From: Paracoccaceae bacterium
GTDB lineage: Bacteria; Pseudomonadota; Alphaproteobacteria; Rhodobacterales; Rhodobacteraceae
DNA: 64,000 nt
Assembly (NCBI GenBank): GCA_016744015.1
Contig: JADGFD010000001.1
Location: 1-64,000 of the forward strand
Direction of reading: 5' to 3'
Part shown: in pieces, positions 51,914 through 59,980 of the stretch
How positions within the stretch are numbered: position 1 is the stretch's first letter
Layout of the letters: every line of letters begins with the position of its first letter
Position numbers and translations under genes: made by a program
Notes under the pieces: generated by a model
Database searches by the model: none
The model's input: the letters and a program-made list of their open reading frames with translations, nothing else
What the model was told of the DNA's origin: nothing

Positions 51914-52345
51914 ATGACACAACCCTTTAAAATTGCCTTTATCAAAGCCCGCTGGCACGCGGATATTGTTGACCAAGCTTTAACGGGCTTTAACCAGCGC
52001 ATGGAGGTTGACGGCTTTGCCTGTGAGGTGAACGCTTATGATGTGCCCGGCGCGTTTGAAGCGCCGCTTTTGGCCAAGCGGCTGGCGGCCACGCATGATG
52101 CGATTGTAGTGGCGGCGCTGGTGGTTGATGGCGGGATTTACCGGCATGACTTTGTGGCGGCGGCCGTGGTTAATGGCATAATGCAGGCGCAGTTGGAAAC
52201 TGACACGCCGATGTTTAGCGTGTCTCTCACGCCGCATCATTTCCACTCGCATGATGAGCACCACACCTATTTTAAGGAGCATTTCCTGAAAAAGGGCAGG
52301 GAGGCGGCTGAGGCGGTGCAGATGGTATTGCGCTTGGAGGTTTAG
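51914..52345 (+). CDS. ribH: 6,7-dimethyl-8-ribityllumazine synthase, RibH2-like
   Basis: 143 aa from the ATG at 51914, preceded by AAGGAGTTTG. It makes the riboflavin precursor lumazine. FKIAFIKARWHADIVDQALTGF, GAFEAPLLAKRLAA, VDGGIYRHDFVAAAVVNGIMQAQLET and VSLTPHHFHSHDEHH match the decameric RibH2 subtype of Brucella and Mesorhizobium rather than the RibH1 of the rib operon. It stands alone behind the FMN riboswitch, not next to other rib genes. Confidence 0.95.
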   Translation: MTQPFKIAFIKARWHADIVDQALTGFNQRMEVDGFACEVNAYDVPGAFEAPLLAKRLAATHDAIVVAALVVDGGIYRHDFVAAAVVNGIMQAQLETDTPMFSVSLTPHHFHSHDEHHTYFKEHFLKKGREAAEAVQMVLRLEV

Positions 52346-52360
52346 CCTCTAAGGCGAGCG

Positions 52361-53017
52361 CTACGTTATCAAGCTAGAAAGGTGGGAGTCCCGGTTTTTC
52401 AGGAAATCCACCAGCCGTGCCGGATACCCACTGGGTGGCGCGGCGATAACGGAGGGGTGTTGGGCAACATGCTGGTGCCAATTCTGGCAATTGGGCAATC
52501 CTTCAAGAAATCCAAAATTTTGGAACTGCTCAAACACATCCAAATATCGAAAAACCGTGCCCCAGGCACCGTCAACCATGTGAAATTTGTTGCCAGCAAA
52601 ATAGGGGCCGGCGATTTCGGGCTCGATTCGGGCAAAGCGCTGGTGAAGGATCGTGCGGCTGGAGGCGAGGGCGGCGGCATTTGGGGCGTTATAAAAGCCC
52701 GCAATTGAGGCCAGTGTTGCCGAAGCGAATTCGATCCAGCTACGATGCCGCGCCTTTTCTAGCGGGTCTTTGGGATGCAGCGTGCCGGGGGTCGTTTCGT
52801 CCAGATATTCGGCGATCACTTGGCTTTCAAATAATACCGTGCCAGCCGCTTGCAGCAGAGGGACGCGCCCCAGCGGCGACATGGCCATAAACCAGTCGGG
52901 CTTGTTGCCAAGGTCAATATAGCTACGCTTAAACGGAATATCTTTTTCGGTTAACACGATCACGGCGCGCTGCACATAGGGGCAAAGGTGGTGGCTGATT
53001 AGGTGGAATTGTGGCAT
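52361..53017 (-). CDS. Glutathione S-transferase family protein
   Basis: 218 aa from the ATG at 53015-53017. N-terminal thioredoxin fold with LISHHLCPYVQRAVIVLTEK (CPYV in the redox or glutathione-binding position), then SPLGRVPLL and ESQVIAEYLDE, followed by the helical C-terminal domain. The CPYV form suggests an omega- or lambda-like, dehydroascorbate- or glutathionyl-reductase type enzyme. It diverges from a MarR regulator with duplicated palindromes between, so MarR probably controls it. Confidence 0.9.
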   Translation of the reverse strand: MPQFHLISHHLCPYVQRAVIVLTEKDIPFKRSYIDLGNKPDWFMAMSPLGRVPLLQAAGTVLFESQVIAEYLDETTPGTLHPKDPLEKARHRSWIEFASATLASIAGFYNAPNAAALASSRTILHQRFARIEPEIAGPYFAGNKFHMVDGAWGTVFRYLDVFEQFQNFGFLEGLPNCQNWHQHVAQHPSVIAAPPSGYPARLVDFLKNRDSHLSSLIT

Positions 53018-53032
53018 GGGACCTCCATATAA

Positions 53033-53083
53033 ATGCAAGTGCATCTATATGGGTGGCGGTATTGATTGTCAATGCAGTTGCAT
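53033..53083. promoter_or_regulatory. Duplicated MarR-type operators
   Basis: ATGCAAGTGCAT at 53033-53044 and ATGCAGTTGCAT at 53072-53083: both are ATGCA-N2-TGCAT palindromes. With the following CTATA they form 17-bp direct repeats (15 of 17 identical) spaced 39 bp, in the space between the divergent GST and marR genes. Confidence 0.65.
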
Positions 53084-53095
53084 CTATAAAGATGC

Positions 53096-53539
53096 ATGAC
53101 GCAAAAACGTGATACAGCCAATTATGGGGCTGCTGAGGTATGGGTGCAGCTTTCGCGCGCTCATATGGTGGTGCAAAACAAAATTGAAAATGCGCTGAAA
53201 GCGGCCAAACTGCCGCCATTGGCGTGGTACGATATTTTGCTTGAGTTAGACCGGCTGGGTGCAGGCGGGGGGCGCGCTTATGAAGTGCAGGCGCGGTTGC
53301 TTTTGCCGCAATACGGGCTTTCCCGTTTGCTGGAGCGGCTTGAAAAGGCGCGCTATGTGAGCCGGAAAAAAAGCGCGGAAGACGGGCGTGGGAAGCTGAT
53401 TTTTATAACAGCCGAGGGTAAAAAGGTGCGCCTTGAAATGTGGGAGATCTACCGCGCTGCGCTTAGAAGCGCGATAGATGATAAATTGCCTGAGACTGGA
53501 AAAAAGCCGTTAATGGCGCTGTTGGCGCAGCTACAATAA
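53096..53539 (+). CDS. MarR family transcriptional regulator
   Basis: 147 aa winged-helix regulator: LPPLAWYDILLELDRLG, then the recognition region QARLLLPQYGLSRLLERLEKARYVSRKKSAEDGRGKLIFITAEG with the wing. Likely represses itself and the divergent GST gene by binding the ATGCA palindromes 15-60 bp upstream, and releases when an electrophile or phenolic binds; the inducer is unknown. Confidence 0.93.
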   Translation: MTQKRDTANYGAAEVWVQLSRAHMVVQNKIENALKAAKLPPLAWYDILLELDRLGAGGGRAYEVQARLLLPQYGLSRLLERLEKARYVSRKKSAEDGRGKLIFITAEGKKVRLEMWEIYRAALRSAIDDKLPETGKKPLMALLAQLQ

Positions 53540-53560
53540 GGCTTCTTCCGGATACCCAAC

Positions 53561-54256
53561 TTAAGGGTTCTTTTTAAACATCGCTGAGCTTTGCACATCT
53601 GCTTTTGTCGGTTCACCACGTTTTTCGGCGGCCAGCGCCTTGCCCGCTTGCACGCCTGCGCGCGCGGCCATGCGGTCTATCCACGCCTTTAGGTTGGGCT
53701 TGTCATCCAAGCTTTGCGCTTGGCGCGCCCAGAGCGACGCCCAGCCCCATGTGGCAATGTCAGCGATAGAGAAGTTGCCGCAAATATAGTCCTTGCCCTC
53801 AAGCTGTGCATCTAGCACTTCATAAAGCCGCGCCACCTCGGTGCGGTAGCGGTCTTTGGCGTAGGGGATATCTTGCGGGGGGGCAAATTTGGGCGCGTAA
53901 ATAAGGAAGTGGTGGGCTTGGCCCGCCATGGGGCCGAGGCCGCCAACTTGCCAGAAAAGCCACTGGTCTATCTCGATTTGCTCGCGGGCGCTGGTGCCAT
54001 AAAGCTTGCCGGTTTTGCGGGCTAGATATTGCAAAATCGCCCCGGATTCAAAAATCGAGATCGGCGCGCCGTCTGGGCCGTCAGAATCCACAATCGCGGG
54101 CATTTTGCCGTTGGGGGAAACCTTGAGGAACCAGTCGCTAAATTGATCACCTGCGCCGATATCGACCGGAATCACGTTATATTCCAGCCCCAATTCTTCC
54201 AAAGCGATCGGGATTTTCCAGCCGTTCGGCGTGGGCCAATAGTAAAGATCAATCAT
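53561..54256 (-). CDS. Glutathione S-transferase, YfcG/YghU (nu) class
   Basis: 231 aa. DLYYWPTPNGWKIPIALEELGLEYNVIPVDI with the TPNGWK motif, SPNGKMPAIVDSDG, and the C-terminal FLIYAPKFAPPQD place it in the nu class, which has glutathione-dependent disulphide reductase activity. It is the second GST within 2 kb but on a transcript of its own, convergent with marR. Confidence 0.92.
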   Translation of the reverse strand: MIDLYYWPTPNGWKIPIALEELGLEYNVIPVDIGAGDQFSDWFLKVSPNGKMPAIVDSDGPDGAPISIFESGAILQYLARKTGKLYGTSAREQIEIDQWLFWQVGGLGPMAGQAHHFLIYAPKFAPPQDIPYAKDRYRTEVARLYEVLDAQLEGKDYICGNFSIADIATWGWASLWARQAQSLDDKPNLKAWIDRMAARAGVQAGKALAAEKRGEPTKADVQSSAMFKKNP

Positions 54257-54353
54257 TGCGGTTTTCCTTTGTATACCTGAGTGTTTAGATGGGGTTTAGC
54301 CACTTTCCTGCAAGGGGCAATTGACCTGCATCATATAAAACGTTAGTCAACGC

Positions 54354-54410
54354 GTAAGTGGTGCTTTGTCGAACCGGATTGCAGGCCACTTTAAAGAAGC
54401 TGCTAAAGAG
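54354..54410 (+). promoter_or_regulatory. SAM-II riboswitch
   Basis: GTGGTGCTTTGTCGAACCGG followed by ATTGCAGGCCACTTTAAAGA and AGCTGCTAAAGAG matches the compact SAM-II consensus of alphaproteobacteria, with the GTGG/CCAC pseudoknot helix. Located 60 bp before metZ. TTGACC at 54321 and TAGTCA at 54344 (17-bp spacing) could be its promoter. Confidence 0.9.
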
Positions 54411-54470
54411 GTCGTGGCCCGTGAAGCCCGATCAGGTTTTTTAGAGGGGGCCGGAGTTTCCGGAGACAGT

Positions 54471-55649
54471 ATGGATAATTGGAAAACGCGCACCAAGCTG
54501 GTGCATGCGGGCACGCGGCGCAGCCAATATGGTGAGCTGAGTGAGGCGATTTACCTAACGCAGGGGTTTGTTTACCCAAGTGCCGACACGGCACAGGCGC
54601 GGTTTGACAAGCTGGGCGATGACGAGTTCATCTATGCCCGCTATGGCAACCCTACGGTGGCGATGTTTGAAGACCGGATTGCCGCGCTGGAAGAGGCGGA
54701 GGCGGCGTTTGCCACGGCCTCGGGCATGGCGGCGGTGAATGGCGCGCTATTTGCGCTTTTGGAAGCGGGCGACCATATTGTAGCGGCGAAAGCGCTGTTT
54801 GGCTCATGCCTGTTTATTGTGGAAAACCTGCTGCCAAAATATGGCGTGGAGGTGACGCTAGTAGACGGTACAGACCTGAACGCATGGGAGGCCGCGATGC
54901 GACCCAATACCAAGGTTTGCTTTTTCGAAACCCTTTCCAACCCGACTTTGGAAGTGGTGGATATTGTGGGCGTTGCGGCGATTGCGCACAAGGCGGGCGC
55001 TAAAGTTGTCGTCGATAACGTGTTTGCCACGCCAATTTTTCAGCGCGCCCTCAGCCTTGGGGCCGATGTGGTGATCTATTCCGCCACTAAGCATATTGAT
55101 GGCCAAGGGCGCTGCCTTGGCGGGGTTGTGCTGGGTGAAAAGGCGTTTATTCGCGGGCCGCTGGAAATGTATCTCAAGCATACGGGCGGGGCGCTCAGCC
55201 CATTTAACGCATGGGTGATGCTGAAGGGGTTGGAGACGATGGACTTGCGGGTGCGGGCGCAGGCTGAGAGCGCGTTAAGCCTTGCTAAGGCGCTGGAAGG
55301 GCATAATAAATTAGCGCGAGTTATTTACCCGGGCTTAGAAAGCCATGCTCAACATGCGCTGGTAGCAGATCAAATGGAAGCTGGTGGGACTGTGATTTCG
55401 CTGGAGATCAAAGGCGGTAAAGCGCCCGCTTTCCGGGTGCTCGATGCGCTTGAGATCATTTTGATTTCTAACAATCTTGGCGATGCCAAAAGCATTGTGA
55501 CCCATCCAGCAACCACCACCCATTCCCGCCTTTCTGAAGCCCAACTCGCCGAGCTAGGCATCGGCGAGGGGCTGATAAGGCTGTCAATTGGCTTGGAGGA
55601 TGCAGATGATTTGCTGGCAGACCTGAAGCAGGCGCTGAAATCTGCCTAG
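54471..55649 (+). CDS. metZ: O-succinylhomoserine sulfhydrylase
   Basis: 392 aa PLP enzyme (Cys/Met metabolism family), from the ATG at 54471 preceded by GGAGACAG; earlier in-frame ATGs lie within the SAM-II riboswitch. It forms homocysteine directly from O-succinylhomoserine and sulfide. NWKTRTKLVHAGTRRSQYGE and SEAIYLTQGFVYPSADTAQ are the MetZ start; YSATKHIDGQGRCLGG carries the PLP lysine. Control by SAM-II, which stops translation when S-adenosylmethionine is abundant, fits the role. Confidence 0.95.
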   Translation: MDNWKTRTKLVHAGTRRSQYGELSEAIYLTQGFVYPSADTAQARFDKLGDDEFIYARYGNPTVAMFEDRIAALEEAEAAFATASGMAAVNGALFALLEAGDHIVAAKALFGSCLFIVENLLPKYGVEVTLVDGTDLNAWEAAMRPNTKVCFFETLSNPTLEVVDIVGVAAIAHKAGAKVVVDNVFATPIFQRALSLGADVVIYSATKHIDGQGRCLGGVVLGEKAFIRGPLEMYLKHTGGALSPFNAWVMLKGLETMDLRVRAQAESALSLAKALEGHNKLARVIYPGLESHAQHALVADQMEAGGTVISLEIKGGKAPAFRVLDALEIILISNNLGDAKSIVTHPATTTHSRLSEAQLAELGIGEGLIRLSIGLEDADDLLADLKQALKSA

Positions 55650-55715
55650 TCTTGCAATAGTTCGGGCTTGTTCATACTTTAGTAACTAATTGGTAAGACT
55701 TTGTTAGCTTAGGTT

Positions 55716-55730
55716 ACGCAAAATTTGCGT
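55716..55730. promoter_or_regulatory. 15-bp palindrome before folE
   Basis: ACGCAAAATTTGCGT, a perfect 7+1+7 palindrome 43 bp before the folE start. The loop is too small for a terminator hairpin. Likely a regulator-binding site; the protein is unknown. Confidence 0.45.
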
Positions 55731-55772
55731 TTTGGGCACTGGAGACGGGGCCTCGTAAGCAGGGAGAAAAAA

Positions 55773-56402
55773 ATGAATTTGATCAATCCAAGCGTGGTGG
55801 CATCTGAAGCCGAGGCGCTTGAAAATAGAAAACCCTCCCGCGAAGAGGCCGAAGAGGCTGTCCGCACTCTGTTGCGCTGGGCTGGGGATGACCCCGCGCG
55901 CGAAGGTTTGCTTGATACGCCAAAACGCGTGACTAAAGCTTATGGCCAATGGTTTAAAGGCTATGGTGAGGACCCCGCAGAAATGCTGCAACGCACCTTT
56001 GACGAGGTTGAGGGCTATGACGAAATCGTGGCTTTGTGCAACATTCGCTATGAAAGTTATTGCGAGCATCATATGGCCCCGATTATCGGCGTGGCTCATG
56101 TGGCCTATATTCCCAGCAACCGCGTGGTTGGCATTTCCAAGCTCGCGCGGGTGGTCAACACTTTTGCCAAACGCTTGCAGGTGCAAGAAAAAATGAATGC
56201 GCAGATTGCGAATACGCTTTTTGAGGTGCTAAAGCCGCAAGGCGTGGCCGTGATGATCGAGGGCGAGCACCACTGCATGTCCACGCGCGGTGTGCATAAA
56301 CCCGGGGTTAACATGGTCACCAAAAAATTGCTGGGCGTGTTTAAGGATGATAAAGAGATGGCGCGCGAATTTCTGGATATAGTCAATCATTCAAAAGCCT
56401 AG
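55773..56402 (+). CDS. folE: GTP cyclohydrolase I
   Basis: 209 aa from the ATG at 55773 with GGGAG upstream. Zinc enzyme opening the guanine ring of GTP to make dihydroneopterin triphosphate for folate. Seen: [21 protein letters not shown], then the zinc and catalytic residues in [19 protein letters not shown] and [15 protein letters not shown]. This is the FolE (IA), not the zinc-free FolE2 form. Confidence 0.97.
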   Translation: MNLINPSVVASEAEALENRKPSREEAEEAVRTLLRWAGDDPAREGLLDTPKRVTKAYGQWFKGYGEDPAEMLQRTFDEVEGYDEIVALCNIRYESYCEHHMAPIIGVAHVAYIPSNRVVGISKLARVVNTFAKRLQVQEKMNAQIANTLFEVLKPQGVAVMIEGEHHCMSTRGVHKPGVNMVTKKLLGVFKDDKEMAREFLDIVNHSKA

Positions 56403-56724
56403 CGCCGCCGAGCGTAGCGAGGCCATGGCCCGTGAGGGCCATGACGCGGTGATGAGATGGGCTGAACAAAGGGGCGTAGCCCCGACTTCAGGTCGCCGAA
56501 GAGCCGCGCGCCCGGCGTTTTCCAAAGCTCCCAGCTTGGCTTTTCCTCTGCGAGGCTGCGGCACAAGCGAGTGTGCAAGCCTGTATACATGCCCGGCCCA
56601 CTCGGAAAAGCCATGTTTTTGGCAAGCAAAAACGGCTGATGGCCTCGGGGCTTTGGGTTCACAACATATTGAACCCACATGCTTTTGCGCATAAGCTGGC
56701 ATCTTAACCGTTGTGGAGACTGCC
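56403..56724. other. Hairpin-rich non-coding region
   Basis: About 320 bp after folE. It starts with the 16-mer CCGAGCGTAGCGAGGC (56408-56423) shared with 31148-31163, followed by CATGGCCC GTGA GGGCCATG (56424-56443), GGGGC GTA GCCCC, GTTTTTG GCAAG CAAAAAC, and TGGGTTCA with TGAACCCA near its end; TGGCTTTTCC and GGAAAAGCCA form a longer-range pair. The minus-strand reading frames here are overprints of these repeats. Structured RNA or a REP cluster are both possible. Confidence 0.55.
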
Positions 56725-57282
56725 TTGCACCGACTTTTTGCTATATTTTTTTGGCCGCTCATGGCCAGCGCCGTATGGGCGCAAACGCCCGAGCTTCCTG
56801 TGCCAAACGGGCAGCCTCAGGCTTTCCAGGTATACCTGACCGGCTATAGTTATTGGGACAATACCCCCCCCGGCACCGTTGATATTTCGCACCCGATGCG
56901 GCATCGGTTTGCTGGCGGTATGGGCACCTATTCCAACCCTATCACCATAGCCGTTGGCCATCAAATCATTGATGGCGAGGACATTCTGGACTTTGCCCCC
57001 GGCACGCTTTTCTACCTTCCGCGCTTGCGCAAATACGCGATGGTGGAAGATAGCTGCGGTGATGGCTCAACCCCGCAAGACGGCCCTTGCCACACAGGCA
57101 AAAAAGGGTTGATATGGTTGGATATTTACGTGGATGGCGTATCTGTTGAACAGGCTGTTTCTGACGCCTGTATGCGAGATATTACCGGCATTCAGCCCGT
57201 GGTGATGGACCCGGGGCCGAATATGTCGGTGGTGGTCGGGCCTGTGACCGAAGGCGGCTGCTTCATTTTTCCGGATCCATAG
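56725..57282 (+). CDS. Exported protein resembling 3D/double-psi barrel domain proteins
   Basis: 185 aa from a TTG at 56725 with GGAG seven bases upstream; a GTG at 56713 has no ribosome-binding site. Signal peptide to about residue 19 (LHRLFAIFFWPLMASAVWA). The mature domain reads YLTGYSYWDNTPPGTVDIS, GTYSNPITIAVG, FAPGTLFYLPRLRKYAMVEDSCGDGS and WLDIYVDG, the pattern of double-psi beta barrels of the 3D type (GTY..PIT..A, PGT..Y.P...Y..VED). Three or four cysteines may form disulphides. Function unknown; envelope location expected. Confidence 0.65.
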   Translation: MHRLFAIFFWPLMASAVWAQTPELPVPNGQPQAFQVYLTGYSYWDNTPPGTVDISHPMRHRFAGGMGTYSNPITIAVGHQIIDGEDILDFAPGTLFYLPRLRKYAMVEDSCGDGSTPQDGPCHTGKKGLIWLDIYVDGVSVEQAVSDACMRDITGIQPVVMDPGPNMSVVVGPVTEGGCFIFPDP

Positions 57283-57290
57283 GAGGTTGC

Positions 57291-58739
57291 ATGTTTGACC
57301 TGCGCCCGGTGGGCTATGTGATTGGCCTGCTACTGGTGGCCCTCGGCGCGACAATGTTTATCCCGTGGATGGTGGATATTATCTGGGAAACCGGCGGTGG
57401 TGGCACCTTTGCGGTTTCGGGGATGATCACCATTCTGTTTGGCGGCTCTATGGCCTTGGCCAGCGCCAATTCCCGCAGCCCCGGGCTCAACCTGCAACAG
57501 GCCTTTTTGCTTACGGTGATGAGCTGGACGGCCATGCCGATTTTTGCCAGCCTGCCCTTTTGGCTTGGCGCTCCCAATGCCAGCTATACGGACGCGTTTT
57601 TTGAGGCGGTTTCGGGGATGACAACCACCGGCTCCACGGTGTTTTCCAACCTTGGAGACCTGCCCAAAGGCACGCTTTTGTGGCGTGGGATGATGCAATG
57701 GTTTGGTGGGGTCGGGATTATCGTGGTGGCAATGGCGTTTTTGCCGACGCTCAAGGTGGGGGGGATGCAGCTTTTCCGCTCGGAAGGGTTTGACACTTTG
57801 GGCAAAGTGCTGCCGCGGGCAGGGGAGATTGCGGGGTCAATCTCTATCATCTACCTAGCGCTTACGGCGGCGTGCTTGCTGGCCTATTCGCTTGTGGGTA
57901 TTGGTTTTTTTGATGCGCTGGTGCTTTCAATGACCACAATCGCTACCGGCGGTTTTGCCAATACGGATGCCTCATTCGCGGCGTTTTCCGGCCTGCCGGA
58001 ATATGTGTCGGCCCTTTTTATGCTGCTCGCCAGCTTGCCCTTTATTCGCTATGTGCAAATGATGCGAGGCTCGGCCGAGCCTTTGTTTCAGGATTCGCAG
58101 GTGAGGGCGTTTTTGCTCACAGCGCTGGCGCTGATCCTGACCATGGCCTTTTACCGGATGATCGCAAATGGCGCTCACAGCGAGGCGGCTTTTCGGGAGT
58201 CGCTTTTTAACGTCACCTCGATCCTTTCGGGCACCGGATATGCCTCGGTAGATTACCAGCTATGGGGCTCGTTTCCGGTGGTGCTGTTTTTTATGCTGGG
58301 GCTGGTGGGCGGCTGCGCGGGCTCTACCTGTTGTTCGATTAAGATCTTCCGGTTTCAGCTGTTGTTTATTTCGATAAAGCAGCAAATTAAGCGCATTCAC
58401 TCGCCGCACGGCGTGTTTGGGGCTCGCTATGCGGGGCGGCCGGTGGGGGAGGATGTGATCTCCTCGGTGATGGCGTTTTTTGTGATGTTTTTCCTGTCGC
58501 TTGGGCTGATCTCGGTTACGCTTTCATTATTGGGGCTGGATTTTATTACCGCGGTTTCAGGCGCGGCAACGGCGCTGGCCAATATTGGCCCGGGGCTGGG
58601 GCCGGAGATTGGCCCTGCGGGGAATTTTGGCGGCTTGTCGGATGCGGTTAAATGGGTGCTGAGCTTGGCTATGCTACTGGGGCGGCTGGAGCTGGTGGCG
58701 GTGCTGATTTTGTTTACGCCCGGGTTTTGGCGGGGTTAA
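57291..58739 (+). CDS. trkH: TrkH family potassium uptake protein
   Basis: 482 aa membrane subunit of the Trk potassium system. Four pore repeats are visible, with the selectivity loops near FEAVSGMTTTGSTVF, MTTIATGGFAN, NVTSILSGTGYASVDY and ALANIGPGLG. About ten membrane segments. It works with the NAD-binding TrkA, which is not in the window. AGGAGG lies 3 bp before the ATG. Convergent with the serine hydrolase, overlapping by 4 bp. Confidence 0.95.
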   Translation: MFDLRPVGYVIGLLLVALGATMFIPWMVDIIWETGGGGTFAVSGMITILFGGSMALASANSRSPGLNLQQAFLLTVMSWTAMPIFASLPFWLGAPNASYTDAFFEAVSGMTTTGSTVFSNLGDLPKGTLLWRGMMQWFGGVGIIVVAMAFLPTLKVGGMQLFRSEGFDTLGKVLPRAGEIAGSISIIYLALTAACLLAYSLVGIGFFDALVLSMTTIATGGFANTDASFAAFSGLPEYVSALFMLLASLPFIRYVQMMRGSAEPLFQDSQVRAFLLTALALILTMAFYRMIANGAHSEAAFRESLFNVTSILSGTGYASVDYQLWGSFPVVLFFMLGLVGGCAGSTCCSIKIFRFQLLFISIKQQIKRIHSPHGVFGARYAGRPVGEDVISSVMAFFVMFFLSLGLISVTLSLLGLDFITAVSGAATALANIGPGLGPEIGPAGNFGGLSDAVKWVLSLAMLLGRLELVAVLILFTPGFWRG

Positions 58740-59830
58740 CCGCCGGAAAGCCGAAGGCCGAGCCGGTAGGCCTTGGCTAAAATGCCATCCAAATTCGCCT
58801 CGCCCTGATTGGCGAGGATGATGGCACCAACACGGGTGCCCGGGTTAAAAGCCATAAGCGTTGCCGCACCTTTTTCGCCACCATCATGGCCCCAAAGGCC
58901 AAGGCGCCGGTTCATTAAAAACATGCCGAGGCCAACGCTACGGTCAATCGACGGGATTTGCGGGGTGAATATTTGCCGTATGCTGGCGGGGGCAAATAAA
59001 CGGGTTGTGGTGAAGCTGCTGAGAAACCTGTGCATATCGCGCGCGGTGGAGCGCAGGCCGCCATTGGGGTAGTCAGTGAAAGTGTAGTGTGGGATGGGGC
59101 GGAATTGGCCGCGCGAATAATCATAGGGCTGAACGATACGGCCGGAGATTTCGCGCAGGTGCCAATGGGTGTTGACCATGCCAAGGGGGCGAAAAATATT
59201 TTTCTGCGTGTAGCTGCTAAAATTTTGCCCTGAAATACGCTCGACCAATAGGCCGATAAGGGCGTAGCCGGTGTTGCTATAAGCAAAATCATCGCCGGGC
59301 GGGAAATCATAGAAGTTTTGCCAACGGTCGTAATATTGGCCGTTTGGGGCCAGATAGCTGCGCAAAAAAGTGTTTAGGGAGACGGGGCTGTCGGTGTTGT
59401 TGTAATATTGCTCATCCAAGGCTGGGCCGTCTGCGATAGCGGCGGTGTGGGTGAGCAGCATACGAAAAGTGATGGGGTGCCGGTGGCCGGGAATTTGAAC
59501 GGGAAACGGGAGGTGGTCATTTATAGGGTCATCAAGCGCGAATTTTCCGGCCTGATAAAGCTGTAGAAGCGCCGTGGCGGTGACGGTTTTGGAAATGGAC
59601 GCGAGCAGGAAGGGGTGATCCGGCGAAAGCGGGATATTCTCCGCGATGTTGGCGTGGCCGAGGGTGGTCTCAAAAAGGATGGTATTTCCCTTGAAAACCA
59701 GAACGGAAAGCGCAGGGATGCGCTGCGCGCGTATTTCTTCTTGAAGATCGCGGGTAAATGCGGCGGGGCTTTGGGCAAAAGCGATGCTGGCGTGCAGCAA
59801 TAGGAGGAGCGAGGCAAAGATGTGTTTCAT
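58736..59830 (-). CDS. Beta-lactamase family serine hydrolase
   Basis: 364 aa. Signal peptide 1-19 (KHIFASLLLLLHASIAFA), so periplasmic. The active-site SxxK is SISK in PFLLASISKTVTATALLQ; the second motif is YSN in FAYSNTGYALIGLLV, and a late HDGGEKGA stands for the KTG-like triad. This is a class C / esterase / D-aminopeptidase-like serine hydrolase, not a classical resistance enzyme. It is divergent from the maeB region with overlapping 5' ends. Confidence 0.9.
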   Translation of the reverse strand: MKHIFASLLLLLHASIAFAQSPAAFTRDLQEEIRAQRIPALSVLVFKGNTILFETTLGHANIAENIPLSPDHPFLLASISKTVTATALLQLYQAGKFALDDPINDHLPFPVQIPGHRHPITFRMLLTHTAAIADGPALDEQYYNNTDSPVSLNTFLRSYLAPNGQYYDRWQNFYDFPPGDDFAYSNTGYALIGLLVERISGQNFSSYTQKNIFRPLGMVNTHWHLREISGRIVQPYDYSRGQFRPIPHYTFTDYPNGGLRSTARDMHRFLSSFTTTRLFAPASIRQIFTPQIPSIDRSVGLGMFLMNRRLGLWGHDGGEKGAATLMAFNPGTRVGAIILANQGEANLDGILAKAYRLGLRLSGG

Positions 59831-59980
59831 GGCGAAAACCTAACAGAGGTGTTCGGGTTTGGGAATAGCGTAACGCTTTGCGCTCATAGGCGTTATCTTT
59901 TGGGAAACCCTAAAAGGCTATTTGCATGTGCGCGGGATTGTCGCATAATGCGCATCCCATTGCATGCAGAAAGCTGGAAT

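Noticed and set aside
56399-56762. Minus-strand frames of 97 and 123 codons after folE
   Set aside because: They read straight through several hairpins, overlap the next gene's signal peptide region and show no domain.
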